Of a stretch of 7,660 nucleotides of DNA, positions 1-6,606 are shown piece after piece. The notes under the pieces were generated by a model. The model saw only the letters and a program-made list of their open reading frames with translations, did not search any database and was not told the DNA's origin. Both the position numbers and the translations under genes were made by a program. Source of the DNA: a bacterium (lineage in GTDB: Bacteria; Blakebacterota; Blakebacteria; Blakebacterales; Blakebacteraceae); assembly GCA_025774615.1 (NCBI GenBank), contig JALGVQ010000174.1, positions 1 to 7,660 on the forward strand, in the 5' to 3' direction. Position 1 is the stretch's first letter, and every line of letters begins with the position of its first letter.

Positions 1-1
1 C

Positions 2-1708
2 CGAAATGAGCAGGGGTGGGGTGGTCTCCTTGTCATGACCCTTCCCTGGATCCTGATAATATTCCTCTGGATCTTCATCATGCGTCAGATGCAGGGCGGC
101 CAGCGTGGTGTGTTCTCATTCGGAAAAAGCAAGGCGAAGCTGCTGACCGGCGGCAAGGTGAAGGTCAGCTTCGATGATGTGGCGGGTGCCGACGAGGCGA
201 AACAGGAACTCCAGGAGGTCATAGAGTTCCTGAAAGATCCGGCAAAATTCCAGAAACTGGGAGGAAAGATCCCCAAGGGCGTCCTCCTGACCGGGCCTCC
301 AGGGACCGGTAAGACCCTTCTTGCCCGCGCCGTTGCGGGCGAAGCGGACGCTCCATTCTTTACCCTCTCCGGGTCGGAGTTCGTCGAGATGTTCGTCGGG
401 GTCGGCGCGAGTCGTGTACGTGATCTCTTCGAACAGGGGAAGGCCAACGCGCCCTGTATCATCTTCATCGATGAGCTCGACGCGGTCGGGCGGCACCGGG
501 GCGCAGGCCTTGGCGGCGGACACGATGAGCGCGAGCAGACACTGAACCAGCTTCTTGTGGAGATGGACGGCTTCGAGTCGAACGAGGGGGTCATACTCAT
601 CTCGGCCACGAACCGGCCCGACGTTCTCGATCCTGCCCTGCTGAGACCAGGACGGTTCGATCGCCTGGTCATAGTCGATCTGCCCGATGTCAAGGGGCGG
701 GAAGGGATCCTGCGTGTGCATTCCAGGAACATCCCGCTCGCGAAGGACGTGGATCTGAGAACCGCCGCCAGGACCACTCCAGGGCTCTCCGGCGCGGATC
801 TCGCGAATCTCCTGAACGAGGCGGCACTCCTGGCCGCCCGGTTCGATCGCGACAGTGTGACGAACTCCGATATCGAGGAGGCCAAGGACAAGGTGATGAT
901 GGGTGCCGAGCGGCGGAGCATGGTCATTGCCGATGAAGAGAAGCGGAAGATAGCCTACCACGAGGCTGCCCATGCCCTGGTTGGAAAACTCGTCCCCGGT
1001 TCCGATCCGGTACACAAGGTGACGATCATCCCCCGCGGGAGGGCACTCGGACTCACGCACTACCTGCCTGTCGATGAGCGACACATCCACTCGAAAGAGT
1101 ACCTGCTCGGCATCATCAAGCACCTGATGGCCGGAAGATCTGCCGAGATGCTCATCTTCAACGAGGTGACCACGGGTGCAGGCAACGATATCCAGCGGGC
1201 CACGGCGCTGGCGCGCAAAATGGTCCAGGAGTGGGGCATGAGTGATAAGCTCGGGCCCCTCTACTACGGCGAAGAAGAGGAAGAGATTTTCCTCGGACGC
1301 GCCATCTCCAGGAACAAGGGGCGGTCGGAATCAACCTCCGAACTGATCGACGATGAGGTCAAGTCGATCATCAGTACGTGTGAGGATGAGGTCGATCAGA
1401 TGCTGAAGGACAACATCGAGAGCCTGAAGAACCTGGCTGAGACGCTCCTTGAATATGAGATACTCTCCGGCGCGGAGATAGACCTCGCCATCGTCGGGAA
1501 GCCCCTGAGGCGCGAACCGGGTGAACCGGAACCGCTGACAGTGGTTCCTGAACCTGCTGACACCGACGAAGACGCCGATAGTGACGCCGACGGGGACTCT
1601 GAGGATGACACGCCGGAAGCGCCTGAGGCAGAGGATGACACACCGGAAGCGCCTGAGGCAGAGGATGAGGAAGAGGATGAGGTGAAGGACGCCGATCCAT
1701 CTGAGTAG
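2..1708 (+). CDS. ftsH: ATP-dependent zinc metalloprotease FtsH, 5'-truncated by window edge
   Basis: Membrane-anchored AAA+ protease that unfolds and degrades misfolded membrane proteins and selected regulators. The frame is open to the left edge, and the residues before the first ATG (position 35) fit the conserved lead-in to the second FtsH membrane helix, so this ATG is internal. The first helix and periplasmic domain are missing. Counting from that Met: second helix about 1-18 ending in MRQMQGG; Walker A GPPGTGKT 87-94; pore motif FVG 120-122; Walker B with D146-E147; second region of homology ending RPGRFDR, with arginine fingers R207 and R210; zinc protease motif HEAAH 309-313 and likely third ligand D385. 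All catalytic residues are present. After about residue 490 the normal fold ends in an unusual tail of nearly 70 residues, rich in Asp, Glu and Pro. It lies 64 bp upstream of folE and is probably cotranscribed. The identity is certain. Confidence 0.97.
   Translation, partial: RNEQGWGGLLVMTLPWILIIFLWIFIMRQMQGGQRGVFSFGKSKAKLLTGGKVKVSFDDVAGADEAKQELQEVIEFLKDPAKFQKLGGKIPKGVLLTGPPGTGKTLLARAVAGEADAPFFTLSGSEFVEMFVGVGASRVRDLFEQGKANAPCIIFIDELDAVGRHRGAGLGGGHDEREQTLNQLLVEMDGFESNEGVILISATNRPDVLDPALLRPGRFDRLVIVDLPDVKGREGILRVHSRNIPLAKDVDLRTAARTTPGLSGADLANLLNEAALLAARFDRDSVTNSDIEEAKDKVMMGAERRSMVIADEEKRKIAYHEAAHALVGKLVPGSDPVHKVTIIPRGRALGLTHYLPVDERHIHSKEYLLGIIKHLMAGRSAEMLIFNEVTTGAGNDIQRATALARKMVQEWGMSDKLGPLYYGEEEEEIFLGRAISRNKGRSESTSELIDDEVKSIISTCEDEVDQMLKDNIESLKNLAETLLEYEILSGAEIDLAIVGKPLRREPGEPEPLTVVPEPADTDEDADSDADGDSEDDTPEAPEAEDDTPEAPEAEDEEEDEVKDADPSE
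1601..1660 (+). repeat. 30-bp tandem duplication in the ftsH tail
   Basis: Two adjacent 30-bp units (1601-1630 and 1631-1660) differ at one base, G at 1612 against A at 1642, which is silent in a Thr codon. Each unit encodes [10 protein letters not shown] in frame. A third copy begins at 1661 (GAGGATGA) and then diverges into Glu/Asp codons. The pattern fits a recent in-frame duplication in a disordered acidic tail. Confidence 0.95.
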
Positions 1709-1727
1709 GATCCACAGGGCTGAGGAG

Positions 1728-1754
1728 GCCAGCCGGAGTATTTCTCCGGAGGGC
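1728..1754 (+). other. small hairpin in the ftsH-folE gap
   Basis: CCGGAG at 1733-1738 pairs perfectly with CTCCGG at 1744-1749 around a 5-nt loop. GCC (1728-1730) can pair with GGC (1752-1754) across a 2x2 internal loop. No T-run follows, so this is not a typical intrinsic terminator. It sits just before the folE ribosome binding site and could affect folE translation or mRNA processing. The pairing is visible; any role is speculative. Confidence 0.4.
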
Positions 1755-1760
1755 TCTTGA

Positions 1761-1768
1761 GAGGAGGT
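1761..1768 (+). promoter_or_regulatory. strong ribosome binding site for folE
   Basis: GAGGAGGT is a near-perfect Shine-Dalgarno sequence, with 5 nt between AGGAGG and the GTG at 1773. It decides the non-ATG start of folE, for which no in-frame ATG lies nearby. Confidence 0.85.
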
Positions 1769-1772
1769 CAGG

Positions 1773-2336
1773 GTGGACCGAGAGAAGATCATCGCCGGAG
1801 TCCGCTTGATCCTCGAGGGGATCGGGGAGGATCTTGACCGTGAGGGGCTCGTCCGCACTCCTGAACGGGTCGCTGAGGCGTGCGAAGAGATTTTCTCGGG
1901 CCTGGGGCGCTCGCTCAAGGAAGAGGTCAGGGTGTATGACGTCGAGAACCACGATGAGATGATCATCGTGCGGGATATCCCCTTCTACTCGGTCTGCGAA
2001 CATCACCTGCTCCCTTTCTTCGGCCACGCGCACATCGCCTACATCCCCCGGGAGAACCGGATCACCGGACTCTCCAACCTGGTGCGGATGCTCGAGACCG
2101 CCGCCCGCCGCCCCCAGGTACAGGAGCGGCTTACCAACGAACTGTGCGAAGCGCTCACCAGCTCTCTTGAACCGCTCGGAGCTCTGGTCCTCATCGAAGC
2201 CGAACACCTCTGCATGACGATGAGGGGCGTACAGAAGCCCGGCACCAGGGTCGTAACATCAGCGATGCGAGGCGGCTTTGAACGGGAAGCAACACGCTCG
2301 GAGGCCCTCAATCTTATCTATGGAGGGAAGCGTTGA
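1773..2336 (+). CDS. folE: GTP cyclohydrolase I (type IA)
   Basis: Converts GTP to 7,8-dihydroneopterin triphosphate and formate, the first step of tetrahydrofolate synthesis; the enzyme is a cytosolic, normally decameric zinc enzyme. The 187-residue product has normal length. Visible motifs are RTPERVA near 28-34, SVCEHHLLPF around 73-82 with zinc ligands C75 and H78, the GLS-R patch at 99-105, RRPQVQERLT at 112-121, and HLCMTMRG at 145-152 carrying the third zinc ligand C147, with R151 conserved. The start is GTG, set by a strong Shine-Dalgarno sequence. One departure stands out: the usually conserved Lys after GLS (K136 in E. coli, near the GTP-binding pocket) is Asn102 here (codon AAC). 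The stop overlaps the TTG start of folP by 4 nt (TTGA). The three metal ligands make type IA, rather than type IB (FolE2), clear. Confidence 0.96.
   Translation: MDREKIIAGVRLILEGIGEDLDREGLVRTPERVAEACEEIFSGLGRSLKEEVRVYDVENHDEMIIVRDIPFYSVCEHHLLPFFGHAHIAYIPRENRITGLSNLVRMLETAARRPQVQERLTNELCEALTSSLEPLGALVLIEAEHLCMTMRGVQKPGTRVVTSAMRGGFEREATRSEALNLIYGGKR
2322..2326 (+). promoter_or_regulatory. ribosome binding site for folP (TTG start)
   Basis: GGAGG lies inside the last codons of folE, 6 nt before TTG at 2333. The TTG overlaps the folE stop as TTGA. Correct spacing, the overlap and the same overlap style at the next two junctions support this rare start codon. Confidence 0.75.
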
Positions 2337-3547
2337 CGGCCCCTGAGGCCCGTCCACGACTCCTCTGGCCGTCATCTGATAGAGAAGCGCGTCTCGAACT
2401 CGACCGGGTAGGTTCAGACCGGGAATGGTGCGGCCCGCTCGGCCCGCCCCCCCGGAGCGGCAGACCGAACGAGGCGACAGGGGGGATCGTGGCCCTTTTC
2501 CTGCCGGAATCCCTGGCAGAGGGGCTCCGGGCATCCTTGCCGCGACCCGGGGTCGGAGCGATCGGCGATGCGGGTCGGGGTATGATCGCCTGCGGCCGGA
2601 CCGACCGGCTTATCACCTGGCTGGAAAGCACCGGGAGTGATGCGGGCGAAGCTCTCCGTACTCTCCGATACGGTGTCGGCCTCGATATTCCGGAGGTCTG
2701 GCGGTTCGGAGAGCGTGTCCTCCCCCTGAGCGGGGGCACGCGTCTGATGGCGGTCATCAATACCACCCCCGACTCGTTCCATGCCGGCAGCCGGGCAGAG
2801 ACACCCGATGAGATCAAGGCTGCGCTCGATCAGGCGGTCGCGGGGGGAGCCGATCTGATAGATATCGGTGGGGAATCGACCAGGCCGGGCGCTGAACCAC
2901 TCACCGCAGAGGTTGAGATCGAGCGGGTGACGGGAGCGATTGAGGAAGCAGTGAAACGGACCTCACTGCCGGTATCGATAGACAGCACCAGGTCGGAGGT
3001 GGCAGGTGCGGCGCTGGAGGCAGGCGCTGTGATCGTCAATGACATCTCGGGTGGCCTTGATGATCCCCTGATGATCCCCCTGGTAGCCGGGCAGAATGCA
3101 GGTCTTGTTCTGATGCACCGGCACGGTCTCAGCGCCAGTATGCAGGATGATCCGCGGTACGATGATCTGATCGGCGAGATCCACGCCTTTCTCGCGGCCC
3201 GTGTCGACTCCGCGATCGAAGGGGGAGTAGCTCCCGACCGTATCGTTATCGATCCCGGACTGGGATTCGGCAAGCGTCGACAGCATAACTTCGAAATCTA
3301 CCGGCGCATGGCGGAGTTCCACTCTATCGGTTATCCTCTTCTGGTGGGACCGTCCCGGAAACGGCATACCTCGGGTCCGGCCGACCGGCCGGCAGAGGAG
3401 CGGTTGATGGGAACCGCGTCGGCGTGCGCGATCGTGGCGTGGCATGGAGCCCAGATAATACGGGTTCATGACGTGGCCGAGATGAGACTCGCGCTCGATA
3501 CACTCGATGAGATAAGAGGGGCAGTCACAGAGGACCGGGTATCATGA
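2333..3547 (+). CDS. folP: dihydropteroate synthase with N-terminal extension
   Basis: Condenses 6-hydroxymethyl-7,8-dihydropterin diphosphate with p-aminobenzoate to give dihydropteroate; it is the sulfonamide target. The TIM-barrel core begins near residue 135. It shows VINTTPDSF (141-149), GGESTRPG in the next loop, SIDS with D217, VNDISGG with N236, DPGLGFGK with D307 and K314, SRK with K343, and RVHDV with R377 and H379. These match the pterin, pABA and diphosphate contacts of the family. At 404 residues it is about 120 longer than E. coli FolP because of an N-terminal region of about 134 residues. A pattern there (EARLELDRVG near 18-27, then a GRGMIACGRTD stretch) recalls the N-terminal domain of long clostridial-type DHPS proteins; this is from memory, without an alignment. 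Minor departures are SIDSTR for SIDTxK and an Arg after FGK. The gene overlaps folE and cdaA by 4 nt each. Confidence 0.95.
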   Translation: MTAPEARPRLLWPSSDREARLELDRVGSDREWCGPLGPPPRSGRPNEATGGIVALFLPESLAEGLRASLPRPGVGAIGDAGRGMIACGRTDRLITWLESTGSDAGEALRTLRYGVGLDIPEVWRFGERVLPLSGGTRLMAVINTTPDSFHAGSRAETPDEIKAALDQAVAGGADLIDIGGESTRPGAEPLTAEVEIERVTGAIEEAVKRTSLPVSIDSTRSEVAGAALEAGAVIVNDISGGLDDPLMIPLVAGQNAGLVLMHRHGLSASMQDDPRYDDLIGEIHAFLAARVDSAIEGGVAPDRIVIDPGLGFGKRRQHNFEIYRRMAEFHSIGYPLLVGPSRKRHTSGPADRPAEERLMGTASACAIVAWHGAQIIRVHDVAEMRLALDTLDEIRGAVTEDRVS

Positions 3548-4347
3548 CTCTCTTCCATATCAACTTCATGACGATCACCCTGTGGGATGTCATTGACGTC
3601 CTCCTGGTGGCGTACATCTTCTACCGGCTGATGCATATCCTCCGGGGCACGCGCGCCGTACCGATGGTGATGGGCCTGCTCCTTCTATTCATGCTCTCCT
3701 TCTTCGCCCAGCTCCTCCAGCTCGGGACCCTCTCCTACCTGATAGAGAACGTGGGGGCCATCTGGCTGATTGCGTTCGTCATCCTCTTCCAGCCGGAACT
3801 GCGGCGGATCCTGATCATTCTGGGGCAGAGCCGGATCGTGCGCTATTTCGTCAAGGTCGAGGAGCCACAGGTCGTGGACGAGGTCTGTACAGCGATCGAG
3901 CGTATGAGTCGCAAGGGTATAGGTGCCCTGGTCGTCCTTGCCAGGGAAGTGGGCCTGAAGGCCATCGTGGAGACCGGCGTGAAGCTCGAAGCGGAATTGA
4001 GCGCGCCTCTGCTCGAAACAATTTTCTTTCCCAACACACCTCTGCATGACGGGGCGGTCATCATCCAGGATGGAGTGATCGAAGCTGCCTCATGCCTGCT
4101 TCCTCTGAGCCAGGGCAGCAGGATCGAGCCGGGACTGGGTACCCGCCACCGGGCGGCGATGGGGATCACCGAGGAGTCAGATGCCGTGGTTGTCGTGGTG
4201 AGTGAGGAGACCAGCATCATCAGCCTTGCGGTCGGGGGGCGCCTCGTGCGGAATATCGATGCGGCGGCCCTGCGCCAGCACCTCTCTTCCCTCTTCGGTC
4301 CACGAGGCTCGGCCGAACCCGTGATGCCGCAGGTGGCGACTGCGTGA
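3544..4347 (+). CDS. cdaA: membrane diadenylate cyclase (c-di-AMP synthase) CdaA
   Basis: Joins two ATP into cyclic di-AMP, a second messenger that controls potassium and osmolyte transport and cell-wall balance. The 267-residue product has the CdaA layout: three membrane helices near 12-32, 39-60 and 66-83, the conserved FQPELRR at 82-88, then the cytosolic DAC domain. Its DGA motif is at 169-171 within PLHDGAVII and its RHR motif at 201-203 within GTRHRAAMG, both needed for ATP binding and catalysis. SEET at 220-223 is followed by Ser224, where B. subtilis CdaA has Gly. ATG at 3544 overlaps the folP stop as ATGA. An AGAGG at 3529-3533 lies 10 nt upstream; the next ATG (3568) has no ribosome site. 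A folP-cdaA pair is, as I recall, common in Bacteroidetes and relatives. The Firmicutes partners cdaR and glmM are not adjacent here. Confidence 0.95.
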   Translation: MTLFHINFMTITLWDVIDVLLVAYIFYRLMHILRGTRAVPMVMGLLLLFMLSFFAQLLQLGTLSYLIENVGAIWLIAFVILFQPELRRILIILGQSRIVRYFVKVEEPQVVDEVCTAIERMSRKGIGALVVLAREVGLKAIVETGVKLEAELSAPLLETIFFPNTPLHDGAVIIQDGVIEAASCLLPLSQGSRIEPGLGTRHRAAMGITEESDAVVVVVSEETSIISLAVGGRLVRNIDAAALRQHLSSLFGPRGSAEPVMPQVATA

Positions 4348-5735
4348 ACCCCACCATAGCGTTCGTGACCCTGGGTTGCGCGAAGAACAGCGTCGACTCC
4401 GAGAAGGCCATGGGAGCGCTCGTCAGTGACGGTTTTTCCCTTACTCAGGATCCCGCTTCAGCTGATGTCGTGATCATCAACACGTGTGGTTTTATTGAGT
4501 CGGCCCGGGAAGAATCGATCGACGAGATCCTCCAGATCGCGGAATTGAAGAAAACGGGAAGCCTCCGCTCCCTGATCGTGGGCGGGTGTCTCGCCGTGCG
4601 GTACCGTGATGAGCTCGAAGCCGAACTGCCCGAAGTCGACCGCTTCCTCGGATTGCTCGATCCCGTGGAGATCAGGGCGGTCTGCCGCGAAACAGCGGCA
4701 CAACTCACCGGACACGCCGACAGCGGCGGGGTGGAGATTCCCGGCAGGGCCGAGGTTCTTCTCGACATTCCCCGTGTTCTCACCACACCGGGCCACTTCG
4801 CATATCTGAAGATCGCCGAAGGGTGCAGCAATGCCTGCTCGTTCTGTGCCATCCCGCTCATCAGGGGGGTCTCGGTATCGGTCGAACCGGATGATCTGAT
4901 CACCGAATCCGCCGCTCTGGGACGTGCCGGTGTGAAGGAACTGATCCTCATTGCGCAGGACACCACCCTCTACGGTCGCGATCTGAAAGGAGGGTCAGGA
5001 GGGATCACTACCGATATAGCCGGTCTGCTGCGACGCCTTGACAGCGAACTCGAAGGGATCGAGTGGATACGGCTGATGTACGCCTATCCCTCCCGCGTCA
5101 CCGACGACCTCCTCGATGTGATGGCCTCCTCATCCCGGATCGTTTCCTATCTCGATCTGCCGGTCCAGAGCGGTTCCGACAGCGTTCTGGAGGCGATGAG
5201 GCGGGGGATGGGACGAAGCGCGACGCTCGAACTGTTTCACAAGGTGCGGGATCGGGTCCCGGGGATCACTCTTCGCACCAGCCTCATCGTGGGATTCCCC
5301 GGCGAGAGTGAACGAGACTTTCTGGAGACACTCGACCTCATCACAGAAGTCAGATTCGAGCGGCTCGGCGTATTCACCTGGTCTCCGGAGGAAGGCACTC
5401 CGTCGTTCGAACTCGATGGCAGGGTCCCGGAAGAAGAAATGGAGCGACGTGCCGCCGAAGTGCTTTCGGTTCAGCGAAATATCATGCTGGAGATCAACGG
5501 TTCACTCACCGGAGAGATGGTGGAGGTGATGGTGGATGAACTCCTCGATGACCTGCCCCCCTTCTCCTGGCTCGGTCGCACACGGGGTGATGCGCCCGAA
5601 GTCGATCAGGGTATCTATCTCGAGGGACCAGGCGGAGATGCGCCTCAGCCGGAGCTCAAACCGGGCGATATCGTGCATGCGGAAGTCGTGGGGCACATCG
5701 ACTTCGATCTCGAAGGAGTGATCGCAGGCGATTGA
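4344..5735 (+). CDS. rimO: ribosomal protein S12 methylthiotransferase RimO
   Basis: Radical-SAM enzyme that adds a methylthio group to a conserved Asp of ribosomal protein S12. The 463 residues show the family order. The N-terminal UPF0004 domain has TLGCAKNSVDSE at 9-20, which is RimO-type rather than MiaB-type, and second-cluster cysteines C12, C48 and C82. The radical-SAM core has C161, C165 and C168 in the CX3CX2C motif inside LKIAEGCSNACSFC. A C-terminal TRAM-like domain runs from about 385 and includes GRTRGDAPEVD. GTG at 4344 overlaps the cdaA stop as GTGA; AGGTGG at 4331-4336 is a fair ribosome site, and this start gives the exact family N-terminus. Two motifs differ from RimO norm: the Arg-Ser-Arg after IPxxRG is Val-Ser-Val (178-180), and PLQH is PVQS (273-276), as in MiaB. 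Overall pattern still favours RimO over MiaB or MtaB. It is probably the last gene of the operon, ending 20 bp from the convergent neighbour. Confidence 0.93.
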   Translation: MNPTIAFVTLGCAKNSVDSEKAMGALVSDGFSLTQDPASADVVIINTCGFIESAREESIDEILQIAELKKTGSLRSLIVGGCLAVRYRDELEAELPEVDRFLGLLDPVEIRAVCRETAAQLTGHADSGGVEIPGRAEVLLDIPRVLTTPGHFAYLKIAEGCSNACSFCAIPLIRGVSVSVEPDDLITESAALGRAGVKELILIAQDTTLYGRDLKGGSGGITTDIAGLLRRLDSELEGIEWIRLMYAYPSRVTDDLLDVMASSSRIVSYLDLPVQSGSDSVLEAMRRGMGRSATLELFHKVRDRVPGITLRTSLIVGFPGESERDFLETLDLITEVRFERLGVFTWSPEEGTPSFELDGRVPEEEMERRAAEVLSVQRNIMLEINGSLTGEMVEVMVDELLDDLPPFSWLGRTRGDAPEVDQGIYLEGPGGDAPQPELKPGDIVHAEVVGHIDFDLEGVIAGD

Positions 5736-5755
5736 TCCGGTAGATCGATCCGCAC

Positions 5756-6478
5756 TCAGAGGGTCAGGGGCTTGTCGTCGGGCCAGGTCAGGGCGCAGGG
5801 AGCGCCTCCGCCCAGCCACGATCCCAGATTGAGATAGACAGAACCGTTGTCCAGCCGGCGTTCCTCAGCTATATGAGAATGCCCCATGATGAGGTAGTCA
5901 TATCCCCTGCCGGCCAGTGTCTCGATCTGCGACCATACCCGATCACTGTCGCCGTAATCCTTGCCGGTCGTATAGTGCCTGCTGGTGCCTGACACCTTTT
6001 CCGCGATGGCAAATCCGATACCGGGGGGAATCAGTCGCCACAGCCACTTGGCTGCCCGGCTCCTGATGATCTTCGTCATCACCCGGTACCCCATATCATT
6101 CCCGGCCAGTCCGTCCCCGTGATGGAGGTGGATGCGGGTGCCGTTCCATTCCACATCAAAGGGTTCGCGGTGTATATGGCATCCGAGGGTGTCACTGATG
6201 TACGGGCCGATAGCGAAATCGTGGTTTCCCGCGAGGTAGTGGACCTCGATCCCGCGACTGGTCAATCCCTGAAGAGCGGCCAGGACCCGCTGTCCGACCG
6301 AGGGGACGACGTGCCGGTACTCGAACCAGAAATCATACAGATCGCCAAGGATATAGAGGCGTTCGCCGTCAGTGCCCACCCGCTCGAGCAGGTCGAGTAG
6401 AAGGGCCTCCTTCGTGGCTTCCTCGGCGGGAGACTGCGCGCCGAGATGGACATCTGAAATGAAGTAGAGTGCTCCCAC
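5756..6478 (-). CDS. LpxH-like UDP-2,3-diacylglucosamine diphosphatase
   Basis: Calcineurin-like metallophosphoesterase. By family resemblance it cleaves UDP-2,3-diacylglucosamine to lipid X and UMP in lipid A synthesis, at the cytosolic face of the inner membrane. Counting from the GTG at 6478, the metal-site motifs are ISDVHLG (D9, H11), GDLYDFWFEY (D46), GNHDF (N85), HHGDG (H120) and GHSH (H200, H202), all present and in order. Length is 240 residues, the same as E. coli LpxH. The frame stays open upstream to a TTG at 6577, but those 33 residues precede the beta strand that begins every family member and have no ribosome site, so I chose GTG; its own site is weak (GGCGA). E. coli LpxH has GNRD where this has GNHD, as in Bacteroidetes-type relatives and the LpxH2 group, one of which was reported to lack LpxH activity. 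Substrate is therefore less sure than fold. Confidence 0.85.
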   Translation of the reverse strand: MGALYFISDVHLGAQSPAEEATKEALLLDLLERVGTDGERLYILGDLYDFWFEYRHVVPSVGQRVLAALQGLTSRGIEVHYLAGNHDFAIGPYISDTLGCHIHREPFDVEWNGTRIHLHHGDGLAGNDMGYRVMTKIIRSRAAKWLWRLIPPGIGFAIAEKVSGTSRHYTTGKDYGDSDRVWSQIETLAGRGYDYLIMGHSHIAEERRLDNGSVYLNLGSWLGGGAPCALTWPDDKPLTL

Positions 6479-6606
6479 GGTGTCGCCAGAGTAATGTATG
6501 CAGACAACGCGGGCAAGTGGTGCAAACGGGCCGAAGCTGATACATTGATACTGAAACTGAACGGTGAAACCGGACAACAGCCATCACTGACGGACTGGAG
6601 TGACCC
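6479..6606. promoter_or_regulatory. divergent lpxH-like/tdh intergenic region
   Basis: These 128 bp separate two divergent starts and must hold signals for both genes unless they lie inside coding sequence. I see no convincing sigma-70 pair. TACATT at 6541-6546 (plus) and another TACATT reading leftwards near 6492-6497 (minus) are possible -10 boxes, without a good -35 at proper spacing. TGAAAC occurs at 6552-6557 and 6565-6570, 13 bp apart, and CGGT-GAA-ACCG (6562-6572) is a small inverted repeat. None proves an operator. Confidence 0.4.
6597..6600 (+). promoter_or_regulatory. ribosome binding site for tdh
   Basis: GGAG lies 6 nt before ATG at 6607 and favours that start over the in-frame ATGs at codons 4 and 5. 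Confidence 0.7.

Noticed and set aside
116-1123. Long antisense open frame (335 codons) opposite ftsH
   Set aside because: It lies fully opposite conserved ftsH motifs, has no family pattern or ribosome site, and is expected from GC-rich codon use.
1728-1772. Intrinsic terminator between ftsH and folE
   Set aside because: The stem is present but there is no T-run, and a ribosome site follows at once.
1709-1772. Riboswitch controlling folE
   Set aside because: Sixty-four bases with one short stem are too small and lack conserved features of known folate or pterin riboswitches.
1371-2207. Minus-strand open frame of 278 codons with a Pro/His/Leu repeat
   Set aside because: The repeat is the antisense reading of the 30-bp FtsH tail duplication, and the frame runs across ftsH into folE on the wrong strand.
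2314-2817. Minus-strand open frames opposite the FolP N-terminal extension
   Set aside because: Considered because the extension is less conserved, but the plus frame has a ribosome site and continues directly into the DHPS core. The antisense frames show Arg/Pro/Ser-rich composition typical of shadows.
5736-5755. Bidirectional terminator between rimO and the LpxH-like gene
   Set aside because: The 20-bp gap holds GATC-rich near-direct repeats (TTGATCCG, TCGATCCG) but no hairpin with a T-run.
6562-6572. Operator at CGGT-GAA-ACCG before tdh
   Set aside because: A 4-bp inverted repeat is expected by chance in 128 bp and no second copy or known site matches.
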